The notes below the pieces were generated by a model. It was not told the origin of the DNA, did not search any database, and saw only the letters and a list, made by a program, of their open reading frames with translations. From the NCBI RefSeq assembly GCF_003589595.1, contig NW_020654289.1, forward strand, positions 8,888,730 through 8,952,729: DNA of 64,000 bases, read 5' to 3'. The position numbers and the translations under genes are program-made. Origin of the DNA: Hyposmocoma kahamanoa. Its lineage: Eukaryota > Arthropoda > Insecta > Lepidoptera > Cosmopterigidae. Positions 34,067 through 46,400 of this stretch are shown here, piece after piece. Every line of letters starts with the position of its first letter. The first letter of the stretch is position 1.

Positions 34067-34300
34067 TTACTTATGGTCTATCCACACATATCCGGGCCGT
34101 GCCCGGGAAGTGGACGGGCCGTGCTCCGTCAGGGGCTCATATAAATATCTATATATATATATATATATATAATATGATGATAACTCGTTCACACATGTCC
34201 GTGTCCGGGCCGGCGCCGGGACGGGCCCGCAGTTCATACAAACTAGCACACCCCGTCCACGTCCCGGGCACGGCCCTGATTTGTGTATTTTATTGTTTCT
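34067..34300. repeat. GC-rich CCGGGC blocks around a (TA)n microsatellite
   Basis: GTGCCCGGGAAGTGGACGG on one side resembles the reverse complement of CGTCCACGTCCCGGGCACG on the other, so the block is a loose inverted repeat of ~230 bp. The centre has about 12 TA units (34149-34171). It may be a MITE with microsatellite expansion. Confidence 0.55.
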
Positions 34301-34479
34301 AATTCGAATATCCGAGATCTCTGTGAGGTATCCATAAACTCTGGATTTCCCCACAAGAAGTTATAATAAAGCTGCGTGGTCGTAAGTGGTCATATCGGTA
34401 AAATTGCATTTGCATTGCTCAAAAACGAAGGTGTATCAGGCCGTGAAACATTTTAACACACACAAGACAACTATGAATA

Positions 34480-34765
34480 TTTCCCGTAAACTTAAAGAAA
34501 GAAAAACGTCTCCACGATAAGATTCAAGAATAGTAATCTCGCTAAGCAGAAGCTATTCATAGGCTCATCAAATAAAAAACGAAGTTTTTGGTGAGAACCA
34601 TCCTCGCGCAGTATCTGCACGCACCGTTCGAAGATGCTTGATGGAGGCACACTTATTTGGGAGAGTAACAAGGAAGGTGCCCATGTTGACACCACGACAT
34701 AGACAGGCCCGACTTGCGTTTGCGAGGAAGTATGTACTTTTCTCGGGTGACACATGTTGTTGCTA
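34480..34765 (+). pseudogene. Tc1/mariner transposase fragment
   Basis: The plus-strand frame reads RTVRRCLMEAHLFGRVTRK followed by PRHRQARLAFARKY, typical of the second DNA-binding helix-turn-helix region of Tc1-type transposases. An upstream stretch (KERKTSPR) with stops fits the GRPRKT-type AT-hook region. The DDE catalytic domain is missing. Inactive. Confidence 0.75.
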
Positions 34766-34889
34766 ACATCATCAACGCGACACCCTATCCGACTGCTGCT
34801 GAGCTCGGTCGTTCACATACAGGTTGAAAAGTTTAGGTGAGGTAATGCCTGTTAATTAACTCGCTTGCATCAGACAGGTAAAACCCAAC

Positions 34890-35246
34890 CGGAGTATCGG
34901 CCCTAGCCCGCTCTATCCCGTCGCTATAGCCATCACAAAAACACTATTGTGGTTTTTTTGGAAACTAATTTTTTTCCATCATCTAAGATATTAATAGATA
35001 ACACATTACAGGCATTCTCCACTAAGCAGCTAGTCGCGCGCGACTCCTATTTATGCAAATGTCATTATACCGCGTCAATCGGTATACCATACCCATTGAC
35101 GCGGCCGCAACTCTGGAGTAAAACAGAGTCGCGCGCGACCAGTCAACCCACGATAGCCGTTTAGTGGAAAATGTTAGGGCCAACGCAAACAGGCGGACAG
35201 GAAAGCAGAGGACATTATAGTTGAGTTTGTAGAATCGATTCTCATC
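34890..35246 (-). repeat. ~320-bp repeat, right member of an inverted pair
   Basis: Reverse complement of the repeat at 28723-29037, with an extra AT-rich insertion near 34,940-35,010. Shared blocks include CGGCCCTAGCCCGCTCT, ATAGCCATCACAAAAACACT-type, CCCATTGACGCGGCCGC and GCGCGACTCC. Together the two copies bracket about 5.9 kb of transposon debris. Confidence 0.75.
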
Positions 35247-35679
35247 ATTCATCTCATTAGAGTGGCTTCATCGTTTTCGTTCAGTAACTTCAACTTTTGA
35301 CAACTTCAAATGTGGAAAATGAAAAGAAAAATATTGTAAAAATATTATTATTTTCAAAATGGTAATTTTTCACCATACCAGTGAAGTTCCTTAGCCAAAA
35401 AAAGTGTCAGTGACAGTGACAGTTGACAGTCAGAGTGACATCACATTGCTTTTTTACGATTTAGTTTATCTGTCTTGCTTTTGTTCTTTCTGATGACTGA
35501 TGTTGGCTGGTGATAAATTCTAAAATATTCCATTGTTTTCCATTCCATAATAAATCGACAATTTGAAACGCATAATATCGAGGTAATAATTTGGTACTTG
35601 AATAACCCAATAACTGACTTCATCAAGCCACATATATTGTACCTAAGAATTCGTGGCAGATTTGAAATTGTGAAACAAA

Positions 35680-35937
35680 ATGGTTTGCGTTCCTTGCTTC
35701 ATCGTTCCAGTACTCTTGTTTCTGTGGCACAAGTTCATTCAGCCGTACGTACTACGCTTCTGGAACCCATGGGCCGTCAAGGACGCCGACGGAAATGTGG
35801 TGAAGACAGAATTCCCGCTCAACTGCGAAGGAGGGAAGTGCGTTTTCGCGAAAAAAGCAGTTGAAGAAAAAGACAATGACGCAAAGCAAAGCCCTAGCTA
35901 TATTAAGGCCAGTGACTGTCGCCTAAAATCAGAATAA
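35680..35937 (+). CDS. UPF0729 family protein (C18orf32-like)
   Basis: A single-exon frame of 85 residues starts in a strong context (AAACAAAATGG). The N-terminus MVCVPCFIVPVLLFLWHKF is the family hallmark: two Cys and a hydrophobic anchor. WNPWAVKDADGNVVKTEFPL and a CEGGKC motif follow, as in insect members, then a polar Lys/Asp tail. The length fits the family (about 60-90 residues). The human relative C18orf32 has been linked to ER and lipid-droplet membranes and NF-kB signalling; the biochemical role is unknown. It converges with FKBP46. The overlapping frame starting at 35598 is a shadow. Confidence 0.9.
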   Translation: MVCVPCFIVPVLLFLWHKFIQPYVLRFWNPWAVKDADGNVVKTEFPLNCEGGKCVFAKKAVEEKDNDAKQSPSYIKASDCRLKSE

Positions 35938-36166
35938 TGTTATCTAACTGTAAAGAGTAATCACATTACTTGTGAGATTGCATATTTCCATTGAAATTTA
36001 ATTATCTGTTGATGAATCTTACATTTATTTTATGCTATTTAAATTATTATGATTCGCTGTATATAAGTGTTTCCCTATGCAATAGTTCTATTAAGAACAA
36101 TACGAGATGGTGAGATTTAGTTTTGTTATAGGAATGGAATTTAATGTGTAAAAAAAATTAAGGAGA

Positions 36167-36172
36167 AATAAA
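36167..36172 (+). terminator. Poly-A signal of the UPF0729 gene
   Basis: AATAAA lies 230 bases after the stop codon at 35937, at a suitable distance for the end of a short 3' UTR. Confidence 0.6.
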
Positions 36173-36841
36173 AGGCTTGGTTGACTGAAGTCTGGGATTT
36201 AATTTGAATTTAATAAAACTTGCCTAAGTTGTACCAAGAAATTATTTTTAAATTTGTAATGTTCTCTCTAACCTGTTGATTAATGTATGTTATATATTAT
36301 TGCATCTGAAATAACCCATACAATGACATGCAGATACAATACAACCAATCAACATTCAAGAGGTCATTCATTCACACAAGTTGTGTTTACCTATTACTTT
36401 TGTAGCTGTTTACAGTGTATAGTAACTTATTGATATTCTTAAAATAATAGTCGGAATCTGGTCTTATGATAGAACTCATAATCTAAAATTCTGTTGCCTA
36501 GCAATCTTATGTCAGTTACAAATTCTATCATGGACTCGAATACAGTTCATATTCATAACTCTATCTAAAATTCTTACTGAAATTCAGCTCTTACAACACT
36601 ATTGACAAAAATGTTCATTAATTTAATAAAAACCAAATAAAAAATAAAACAAACTGATGTCCTGTTGGGTTCTTATAAGCTAACTTACTATTATATGGAA
36701 TATGATGCACCAGCAATATTTTTATTAACTGCTATAAAATTCGTGTTTCATGTAAAAAATAAAGTTTCTTTGAGAAGTTTTCCCATAATGTAAAAACTTA
36801 ATGCCCATATGAAACAGTACAGACAAGTTGTCAATGACATG

Positions 36842-36847
36842 TTTATT
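36842..36847 (-). terminator. Candidate poly-A signal of FKBP46
   Basis: AATAAA on the minus strand (TTTATT on plus), about 207 bases past the stop codon. A second AATAAA lies at 36726-36721. Confidence 0.4.
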
Positions 36848-37053
36848 TTGTGTCCATTACTGTATATAAAGAGCAGTGTAACTAAAATAGTCTCATAAAG
36901 ATAATTTTTGTTATAAAAAATCAACAATTGGAGATACATCATATTATAACTAGAACAAGACATGTCAACTGCATCCCTTCATGGCAACTTTCCAACAACT
37001 TTCAAACACAACAAATGTCCTCTTGCTGGTGCAATGCCTCACTGGTCAAAATC

Positions 37054-40000
37054 TCACTTCACTTCCTTTAGTTCCACATCAAACACTAAGGTAGAGTTTG
37101 GTGGGATGACTGGTGGTGATCCTTTAGCTCCATATCTGAGGCAAAAAGCATAACTGTAAACAAATCCTTCACAAGTGCAATTATAAAATGATGTAAGATG
37201 ATAATGATGACTAACAAAGAAACTGTTTCTTTTCCTAGCTTCAGTACTTTTGTTTCAATGACACAAATGACAACAACATAAATGACTCTTTAGAAAATGT
37301 ACATTACTCACGCCATGCCAGGAGGGCAGATGATCTTCCTCTTGCCGCCGACCTTCATGCCGGCGATGCCGATATCCCACCCCGAGATTACCTCCTTGGC
37401 GCCCAACCTAAACTTGAAACCGGCGCCTTTCTTGCAGTTGTCGAACATCTTGTTGTTTTGCTTCAATCTACCTTCGTAATATACCTGAAAGAAAGGTTAT
37501 TATATATTACAAATTATAGGGTAATGTTAACTAATTTTAATAAACTTTGCACCTGAAAATGAATAAACTAAAAGATAATTATGGTGATTTTTTACATTAC
37601 ATTATTAAACATTTCCTGACATTGGCTTAAATAATCAATTAGGCAATTCTTGACTAACCATGATAGTCTTGCCAGGCTTAGCCGCAGGTCCTTCTCCCAC
37701 CTTCATGTCCTCGATGAACACACCTCCACTGAGTGCCTTCTTTTCCTTCTTATCGCCACTCTTTTCTTTTGTGTCTATTTCCTTCTTGCTATCTTGCTTC
37801 TTTTTCTCACCTTTCTGCTGTGGTGCATCACCTTTCTCTTTCTAAAGCAATAACAAACAAATTACAAACAGTCCATATGTAGCTTTATGGAATAGTAACA
37901 ATAATATGTCACTTGTTTTGAAAATGGCAATGCTTTCTAAGTCATTGATTTCAGCATTCGAGTGAATCCGTGTTCAAGATCTTTACTACAATAATGTGCA
38001 CATCATTAGATGTTCATTACAACACTTATCAATATCACTATAAAAGCTTTACCTTCGACCGATCAACTCCATTAACTTGGGGTTGCTTGTTCTGTTGCGC
38101 TAATTTTTTCTTAAGGCGGCGTCTAGCAGATTTGCTGAGCTTAGACATGTCTACATCTCCCTTGCTAGAATCTAGTGTAGAATCTGCCTTTGACGAGTCT
38201 TTTTCTTCATTGTCACTATCTTCTTCTTCCTCTTCAGCTTCTTCCTCAGAGTCTTCCTCATCATCACTGTTGATTTAAAAATAAAGAATATGTTTATTAA
38301 TAATAAAATTTCCCATTTTTAAATAAATAAAACTGAAATAACCTTCAGTCAGTCATAAGATTTTACATTACAAACAAGTTTTTAATATGATACATTTCCT
38401 AGGAGTGTGAATAGAATATATTATTATGGTATAATTCCATCTGCTCCTCCACCACCAACCAGAGGTGATAAGGAATCCTAAGGGGATTGCAGATGCTCTA
38501 TTAAATTCAAATAATGTATATTTTGTAAGTAAGTAAATTTCATTTTAAATCAATGAATTGATTATTCTCTACTATTAACTTATAAAGTAGATTTCCTAAG
38601 AATGAGTACATTTGTTCACATTTATAACATTTATTTTAAAATGTCAAATAAAACAATTAAAGTATTATTACTACCTATCTGCCTCAGCTGACGTGTTAAC
38701 CTTGAAGGTCTCATCATCCTCATCAGTATCAACATCCTCTCCATCCAAGAGCTTCCGGAGCTGGTCTTCGTCATCAGCGTCATCATCAGAATCTGAGTTT
38801 TCGGCTGCTACAGCCTTCTTGTCAGTTTTCTATGATATAGGTAACATTTGTTGAGGTTTCAAGCTACATCTTTGTAAAATTATATTATTTAATTCTCAGT
38901 GTTTATGATATATAAAAAAGAGTTAAAAGACTTACTACGCTTCGTTTCAATCCATTTTGAACAATAAAAAGCAAACGAGTCACTGACCCGACCATAGACC
39001 GTTTAGTGATGGTCAATTGTAGCACCAACTACATATCAATTAAATAATTGAATGAATTGATTTGTTCAATTGAGTCATACTAGCGGTTTTCCTTACATAA
39101 CCTATATAAGCATATTTAAAATTTCAATTCAAATCCTTACATTCAGATACTTGTTCAATTGCGATTGAAATGTTCAATGTATTAATCAATTACTAAACTT
39201 TAATTGATTGAACCGAATGTTTTTTTGAACAGCACTATGCAACTATAGGCAAGTCATAGAAGTATAGATGAATAATAACCTCACTTTTGGACTACCTTTT
39301 TCAAATACGATTTTACAATGCTATTCAAATTAATATTGTGGGAAAAAGTGATGATATATCAAGCCAAAATATTCGTGAAAGTGTTACTTATTCAATTTAT
39401 TGAGTGATTGCTTTAGAATTTTAACCAAACAGGTTTGTTTACTTTTTGTCCAAAATGGATTGGAACAGACTATAATTATCTGTTAATTATTTTCAACTTA
39501 TTTATTACTCTTAAAAGTGTCATGGTTCCACTGAGTAAACAAAATACAGAGTTACAACTATAAAAAATCACCTAGTTTATTACAATAAGGATGATGTTTA
39601 TGAAATATGCAGATATTTAGCAGTTTGCCTTCCAGATCATTTGCATGCTGACTGTCCATTAGTAAAATTTACCTTTTTCTTGCTGGAAGAAGCATCATTA
39701 CTATTCTCAAGTTTCCTTTTGCCCTTGGCGGGAACTAGTGTCGGAGCTTCCTCCTCATCTTCCTCCTCCTCTTCCTCATCATCAGAGGGCTCCTCTTCAA
39801 ATTCAGGGTCCAAATAACCAGTTAAGTGTACATTGCATTTGCCTGTAGAAATAATAATTTACAACCATAGTTGGATACTACTACCTACTGGATATAAAAT
39901 TGTATACAATACTCAAGAAAGTTTGACACCAAGTTTTATTACTTAAAGCAAATCCTGCCCTTCATATATGTACATTAATAACTCCCATGGCTTGATACGC

Positions 40001-41049
40001 ATTGTGCACTCTGTGCTGAGTTGTTATGTAAGTGCATGAAACCTAATAAACAGCTCTTTTATAACCTACATTAATTCTTTTCAACCCACTTACTCTTCTT
40101 TAATAGTTTAATTCAGCACCTTTGCCTCTCAAAATACTTTCTAAAGGAATTAAATTAAGGCTTTATGAAAAAAAAAAAACAACAACAGTATAAAAAATCC
40201 TTACAATTACCATTAGTCAAGAATGCAACAGAGTCTCCAGCTTTGAAGTACAAGTCCAAAGGCACTTGAATGCACTTGTTCTTCTGCAGTGTGCATACAA
40301 GGAAATTCTTGCCATCCACTACAATCATCACCTGGCATGGGTCATTATCCCCTGTGGATATGTCCATAGCTGCCTGTGATATGTGGAATGGCTTCTCCAC
40401 TACTTGAGTGTACCTTTTGTTAGGTTCCATTATTAGTCCTGTAATAATTTATATTTATTCATTTGAGTATAGATTTTCCAACAAGTCAGGGCCTTGCAGT
40501 ATTAAATATAAAAAGAAGTCATTTGAACCCATCAGTGGAAAATATCTTGAACAGTTAATTGTACCATGCAATATTTGAGTGCATGGTATAAGGGGGCAGT
40601 ACACATAAAGATTGTCATTTAAATATTAGTGTGATTCGAAATAGCTTTTTTAAAAGAAATAATGAATTAGCTCATACTTGTTCATAAAATATGTTCAGTA
40701 AATTAAAATTATATTTAACAGGATAAGATAACTATATAAGTGGCACATGTCTTTCTTTATAGTATAGTGCTGTTTTCGTTCAAACTGTTAAATTTGGTTT
40801 TCGGGTGTTCAGTGACCAGCATTATGAGCAAAGGTCTCTCTAGCAACCTTGACAATTTAGCTACAAGCATCTAAAGTGCGATGTTCACGGTGATGCAAAT
40901 CCCTTAAATGATAGCTACTGAGTACAATTAGGCACCTTGAACGGTTATTAAAATCATACTCGGGACAAGACATGAAAAATATGTTCATGAAAAGTGGGTA
41001 ACACGTGGTGACGGTTAGCCGGTAAAGAACATTACTCACCCCAAAACAT
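37054..41049 (-). CDS. FKBP46: 46 kDa FK506-binding nuclear protein (FKBP46/Fkbp39)
   Basis: Eight coding exons on the minus strand: 41049-41040, 40438-40211, 39842-39673, 38829-38675, 38266-38053, 37841-37659, 37484-37312 and 37135-37054, in frame for 404 residues. Exon 1 carries only ten coding bases (M-F-W-G). Residues ~1-100 form a nucleoplasmin-like domain ([36 protein letters not shown]). The middle has three acidic tracts alternating with Lys-rich segments, as in histone chaperones. Residues ~300-404 form the FKBP peptidyl-prolyl isomerase domain ([59 protein letters not shown]). Length and N-terminus fit Spodoptera FKBP46. Known roles: nuclear and nucleolar proline isomerase and histone chaperone; Drosophila FKBP39 is also linked to juvenile-hormone response elements. 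Confidence 0.96.
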
Positions 41050-41556
41050 TTTGAATGTGTTATGTGACGCAACGAATAGATACAAACAGAAATCACTAAA
41101 ACTACAGTTTAAATATCTATATCACAATTACAGTTGCTAAGCAGCCAGATATTCATTTATCAACGTGGAAGACAGAACCGCGCGGCAAAACTCAACCTCC
41201 ACAAAAATCCAAAATGGGGAAAGAAAGTGAAGGAAATTTCATAGATTACAGAGCAAGTTCTTGACATTTATTATTTGACGTTGCCAATTGCCAAAACTGT
41301 GTGAAAATTAATTTATATATTTTTTTATGTAACTTTTGTCGTCCTGGAACGTTTTTGTATGGCTCTCTCTTCCTTTTATCGCAATTATTTAAATAATATA
41401 TTCTTAAAAATGATTTCTTGTTTTCAGAATTTTGATTTGTCGAAACGAAGAAGAAGGAGAATATAATTGGCGTCATTAAATTTATTTTGACAAGAAACCA
41501 TAGCTAAGTAAATTCTTTTCTGTCATTTGTCAAAAGGCGAATACAGTGTTTCAATC
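41050..41556. promoter_or_regulatory. Bidirectional promoter region FKBP46 / eS17
   Basis: The start codons of FKBP46 (minus) and eS17 (plus) face away from each other across 507 bases. The interval must hold both promoters and both 5' leaders. No TATA box at a convincing position was identified. A GC-richer patch near 41,160-41,215 lies in the middle. Confidence 0.6.
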
Positions 41557-42548
41557 ATGGTAATTTTGATTTTTGTAAATAATCCTTGTGAATCTTGCGA
41601 ATCTTTCCAAAATTCTCGAAATTTAAGCTATTCTTACAGATGGCACATGTGTTAGTGCCACAAAATGGTCTTATTTGTAATAAATCTCCATCTTCCTCCA
41701 GGGTCGTGTCAGGACTAAGACCGTCAAGAAAGCGGCGAAAATTATCATTGAGAAGTATTACACAAGGTTAACACTTGATTTCGACACAAACAAGAGGATA
41801 TGCGAGGAAATCGCAATTATTCCCACTAAGCCCCTGCGCAATAAAATCGCTGGGTAAGTAATTAATGATGTTTTTATTTGGTCCACTCAAACGGAGGTTA
41901 GTTTTTCCATGAAGGCATCTTCCTAAATACTTGTGGGAAACAGGATTACTTACTTGTTCGTGTATTTTTAAGGTGATACGATTATATTGCTTAATTTACT
42001 TGTACTTTCATTTCTGTCAGACTTTTTTTTTTAATTTTTATTTATTGTATAAAGGACAAAATACACAAATATGTTTCTAATCGCATTTTAAACCACTAAG
42101 GTTTGTCATAATGCGACCTGCATCTACACAATACAAATTACTTAAAATTGTACATGTGTACTAATGCTTTAAAAATATCCTCGGATGGTATTCAAAGTCA
42201 ATTACAATTAAGTGAATATTGATTTTATTTAATATAGAACAAGTCCTTGTCCACCCTCAATAATTCATATCACAATAGTATGATCTAGCATTTGTTTTTA
42301 GGTTTGCCACCCACTTAATGAGACGTCTTAGGCACTCCCAGGTGCGTGGAATCTCCATTAAACTGCAGGAAGAAGAGCGTGAGAGACGTGACAACTACGT
42401 GCCTGAGGTTTCTGCATTGGAGCATGACATCATTGAAGTCGACCCTGACACTAAGGACATGTTGAAAATGCTTGATTTCAACAACATCAATGGTCTCCAG
42501 CTCACACAGCCAGCTACGCAGGGTGGCTATGGTGGCAGACGTAATTAA
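41557..42548 (+). CDS. RpS17: 40S ribosomal protein S17 (eS17)
   Basis: Three coding exons: 41557-41559 (the ATG alone), 41702-41853 and 42302-42548, giving 133 residues. The splice after ATG joins M to [20 protein letters not shown]. The second junction (GG|G) keeps phase. Conserved blocks include [40 protein letters not shown] and [20 protein letters not shown], with a C-terminal GGYGGRRN. Length is standard for eS17 (about 131-135). It is a structural protein of the small ribosomal subunit. Placing the initiator alone at the end of exon 1 is common in ribosomal-protein genes. Confidence 0.97.
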
Positions 42549-42552
42549 GGCT

Positions 42553-42558
42553 AATAAA
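42553..42558 (+). terminator. Poly-A signal of RpS17
   Basis: AATAAA five bases after the stop codon, typical of the very short 3' UTRs of ribosomal-protein genes. Confidence 0.7.
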
Positions 42559-43444
42559 CTTTAAAATGACATTAATTTTGTTTACTTTAAAATTAAAATT
42601 ACTGCACAAATAAAACATTTTTTACGGACTAGTCCATATAATCAAATACAGTAAATAAAAGATTACACAGGTTTTTTACTCTCAATAGTTACAAAATGTA
42701 TGTCAATTAGGTTTCAATTTTTCTCTTGTATGATATTTGAGGAATTATTGTAAATTTCTCGTAAATTATTAGAAATGGCAAGGAAAATGTGTGTCTAGTT
42801 TTGTCATACATACATTTGTCTAAGTGAAATTAATACGTGTAAAATAATTTTGGAATAGGTGTTTAAAGATGGCCCATAATGTGATATGACACCTCCTCAC
42901 ACCTTGAGTATGAAACTAAATAGGTAGTGATCATACTAAATCTAAAATCTATGGTAGTGATAGTAACCAGAATTAGTCATACATTTTAGCTTCCACATTT
43001 TTCGATTAAGCGTGGAACCCTAGAAAGAGAGAACATCGCATAGTATGTCATGTGTCGATTTTTTGTTCATACTTGCTTTAGCATCCTTATTATGTGTGTG
43101 ATCATACAATATCTTTCTAATGTGTGATGATTGCCATAATTTTTATAATAACCGTACTGTTTGGCCCAAGCCGTAGTGCCAAGCCAAGGTAGTAGCCGCC
43201 TAGGAAACAATAATAATATCATGTATCCGAACGCGCCGCAATTGTTTTCATTTGCTGTCTCCCTCGCTCTCGTTGAACTAGAAAATTCATTCTCCAATCG
43301 AGTTGAGTCGAGCAAAATCGAAAAAAGTTATGTCTGTCGCTCATGTTCGTTTTCTGGGTTGGAGGTAGCTGTGCTAGATAACCATTATAATTTTACGAGC
43401 TAGCGGACATTTGACTCTTAAAAACATCATTTGTAGCATGAAGG
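42559..43444. other. Interval between RpS17 and Usp3
   Basis: No coding exon. About 43,141-43,212 resembles a repeat also present at 24,960-25,065 (CCGAC/GTACTG, TGGCCCAAGCC, AATAATAATA). The last ~100 bases probably hold the Usp3 promoter and leader; the frame at 43161-43403 has no recognised motif. Confidence 0.4.
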
Positions 43445-46400
43445 ATGGAATGTTCACATTTGTTAGATAACGTCAAAGTGGATAGCGTTCTCGTTGCGGT
43501 AGACATCTCGATCACAAAGAACTTCAGTTGTTCAGGTAATTAATTGCTTTGTTTTATGAAATAACACCTAGTGAGTTTCATATGACGCGTGGCTGTAAAT
43601 AGACGCTACATCGCATCGAATCACGTAACGGGAGGTTAGTTTTAGAAAATCAATACAGCGAACTTTAATAATCAGCTGTTCAAGGGGGAGGGAGGGGCGC
43701 GGCATGGGTGACCGTGACTCGGTGTCGCGTTCTGACGCGTTGCGTTATAATTAATGCTATCACATCATTATGGTGGGCTATTTTGAACTGCGCGTCTTCG
43801 AAGCCATGGCGTGGTAAATGTAAATGTTATGGGTCGCCCCTGCCGCCGAGTTATTGCGCCGCTCGCCACTCGCGAACACTCCTAACAAAATGACTCACCA
43901 AAGAAATCACGCCATTCACATACGCAGCGTAATAAACTCTATCATAGAAGAGCCAGCCAAATATCACAACCAAACGAGTTATTCATTTATGTACGTCACA
44001 CTATATCTTTCAATTTAACTAGAATAAAGCATATTTCTAATGTAGTGGGCATACTGTCAAATTATTATTTTAGTACTATGTAGCTTTCATATCAAAATTG
44101 TCTAACAAAAATAGGAGAAGTGGATAACCTTCAGCATCAACCAATTAAGTATTCAGCTGTTATTTACATAAAGAAACTTTTGCATGACTAAAATGTGGTA
44201 AAACTTACAATAGACCTTGTAAACAGGCCATGGTCGAGATGAATTTAGTCATAATTTGAAAATCTTGCTAACATTGTATAATAGAATTGTTATTACCAAT
44301 ATTAGGTAGGTTACAATTATTTGGAAATACTTCATAGAAATAAAAAAATAATTTGCATTTTAAGGAACACTAGAAACAATAGGCTAAACATAAAATTATG
44401 GTCATTCATTTTTTCATTTCATTTATTACAAATAAAAAATCATTCAAAACATGTTTTAATGCTATGTAAGTAAAGAAGTACACATTCCATTGATCGTTTA
44501 TTTAATGTAAGTCCATAATCAAGTATTTAACTGTCTCTTCTTAGGGGAGATCAAAGTCTTATGTTTTTTTGTGTATTTATGTGTGTAAATAGACTTTGTA
44601 AGTATATGTGTAAGACATTATGTATGGTGAGGACAACCTTAATTATTGAACTTGCAGGATGTGGCACAAAGGAACAGAATTGGTTATGTTTGCAATGCGG
44701 AGCTGTGAACTGTGGCCGCTATGTTAATGGTCATGCCAAGCAGCATGCTGAGGAGGCCCTACACCAGCTTTGTATGAGCTGTGATGTCTACTCTGTATAC
44801 TGGTAGGACTAATGTGATTAACTATCCTAAGTGACACATTCATTCCCTGACTCCTTCACTGGTATTCAAGCTCTATTGGCTTTTGAATTACATTCTTTTT
44901 TCATAAGCACGATGTGTCATTAGTAAACTTATTATGTTCTGTTAGCCAGGTGGTTTTTTTTTTACACTTAGTTACCTATGTGATGTAATAATTATTAAAG
45001 AGATTGTTGATAAACTGCCTAAACTGAAAACGCAAAAATAATTTTTATGTACAGTATTGAATAGATAATGCTATTTTCAAAATTTTCAGCTATAAATGTG
45101 ATGATTATGTATCCAATGACACAGAAACTGAAGCAATAGATAAGATAAGGCAAAGTATTATGAAAATTAGCAAAAGTGAAGATGCAGATAGTAATATAGG
45201 ACAACACGAGGAGAGTAGCAAAGATGGTAGTGAGATTTCTGGCAATTCAGCTCAAGATGCACAGTCTCCATCACCAGTGCAAAGTGAATACACGAGAGTG
45301 CCTGACAATGTGCTAATTGCCACATGTGCTGATATACCTAATGTTATTAGTAGTACTTCAGAAACTAGTGATATTAAATCAACTAAAACTACCAAGGTAT
45401 GGTTGTTAATTTTTCTTTTCTCATAAATAATTATTATTTCCCTTTGCTGTGTGTCCTGAATTTTTATTAAAAGTATATCTTTATTACAGTCTTGAAAGTT
45501 GTAGAGATATGATTTTTTTATATTTACTTTATTATTGTAATGATTGATTATGGTTAAGTGGATTGGCTATTTAGTAAATGTGGCAGCATGATAGAGATGC
45601 GCTATGGAGCATGCTATAAATACTTCTTCAATATGACACTGGGTAATTTTATTATTGATATTTGTAGAATCCTGAAGAACCAGCACGTAGTTTAAGACCA
45701 CGGTCACGAAAGAGATCTCATTCAGAAGACAGCAATTCCACAGAGAACAGTACAACTCAACAAGTAAGCAAAAAAGAGAAAAAGTCACCATGCAATGGAA
45801 AGAAAGACAAGAAAATTGTAGGTTTAAAAAATTTAGGCAACACATGTTTTATGAATGCGGTGCTACAGAGTCTGAACAACATACAGGAGTTCAGTTGTTA
45901 CTTTAGCCAACTACCCTCATTGGAGGTGAAGACCAATGGGCGAAAAGTTTATCACTCAAGGAGTTATACACGGCAGGAGGTGAATGAGGTGGTTATGGCT
46001 GAGGAGTTGAGAAAGGTTTGATTATTATAATTTTTTAAATTTTTTACTTGCATTTTCGTCACGTTGCTTGTGAATCAAGAATTATGCTCAAAATGTGCAA
46101 CATATTCATGAATGTGAATTAAATAAAATGTTTGAGAATAGAATGTCCATTTTGATTTGTAATGTTTGTGCTATATTTAAACACACTCCAGAAACATACC
46201 AATACAAATTGAAATACAGAAATGTTTAATGAATGAGACAAGGTGCCTGCCAATTTGCAACAGCAGTGACAACAATATGAGTGCAATTCTGTACAAGATG
46301 GTTGAAAGATAGACATTTGTATTAGCAGTGTAATAAAAAAATGTTACTTTTCAAATAGATGTCATGGGGTTCTATTAAAGTTGTTTATTGTTGTGTGATA

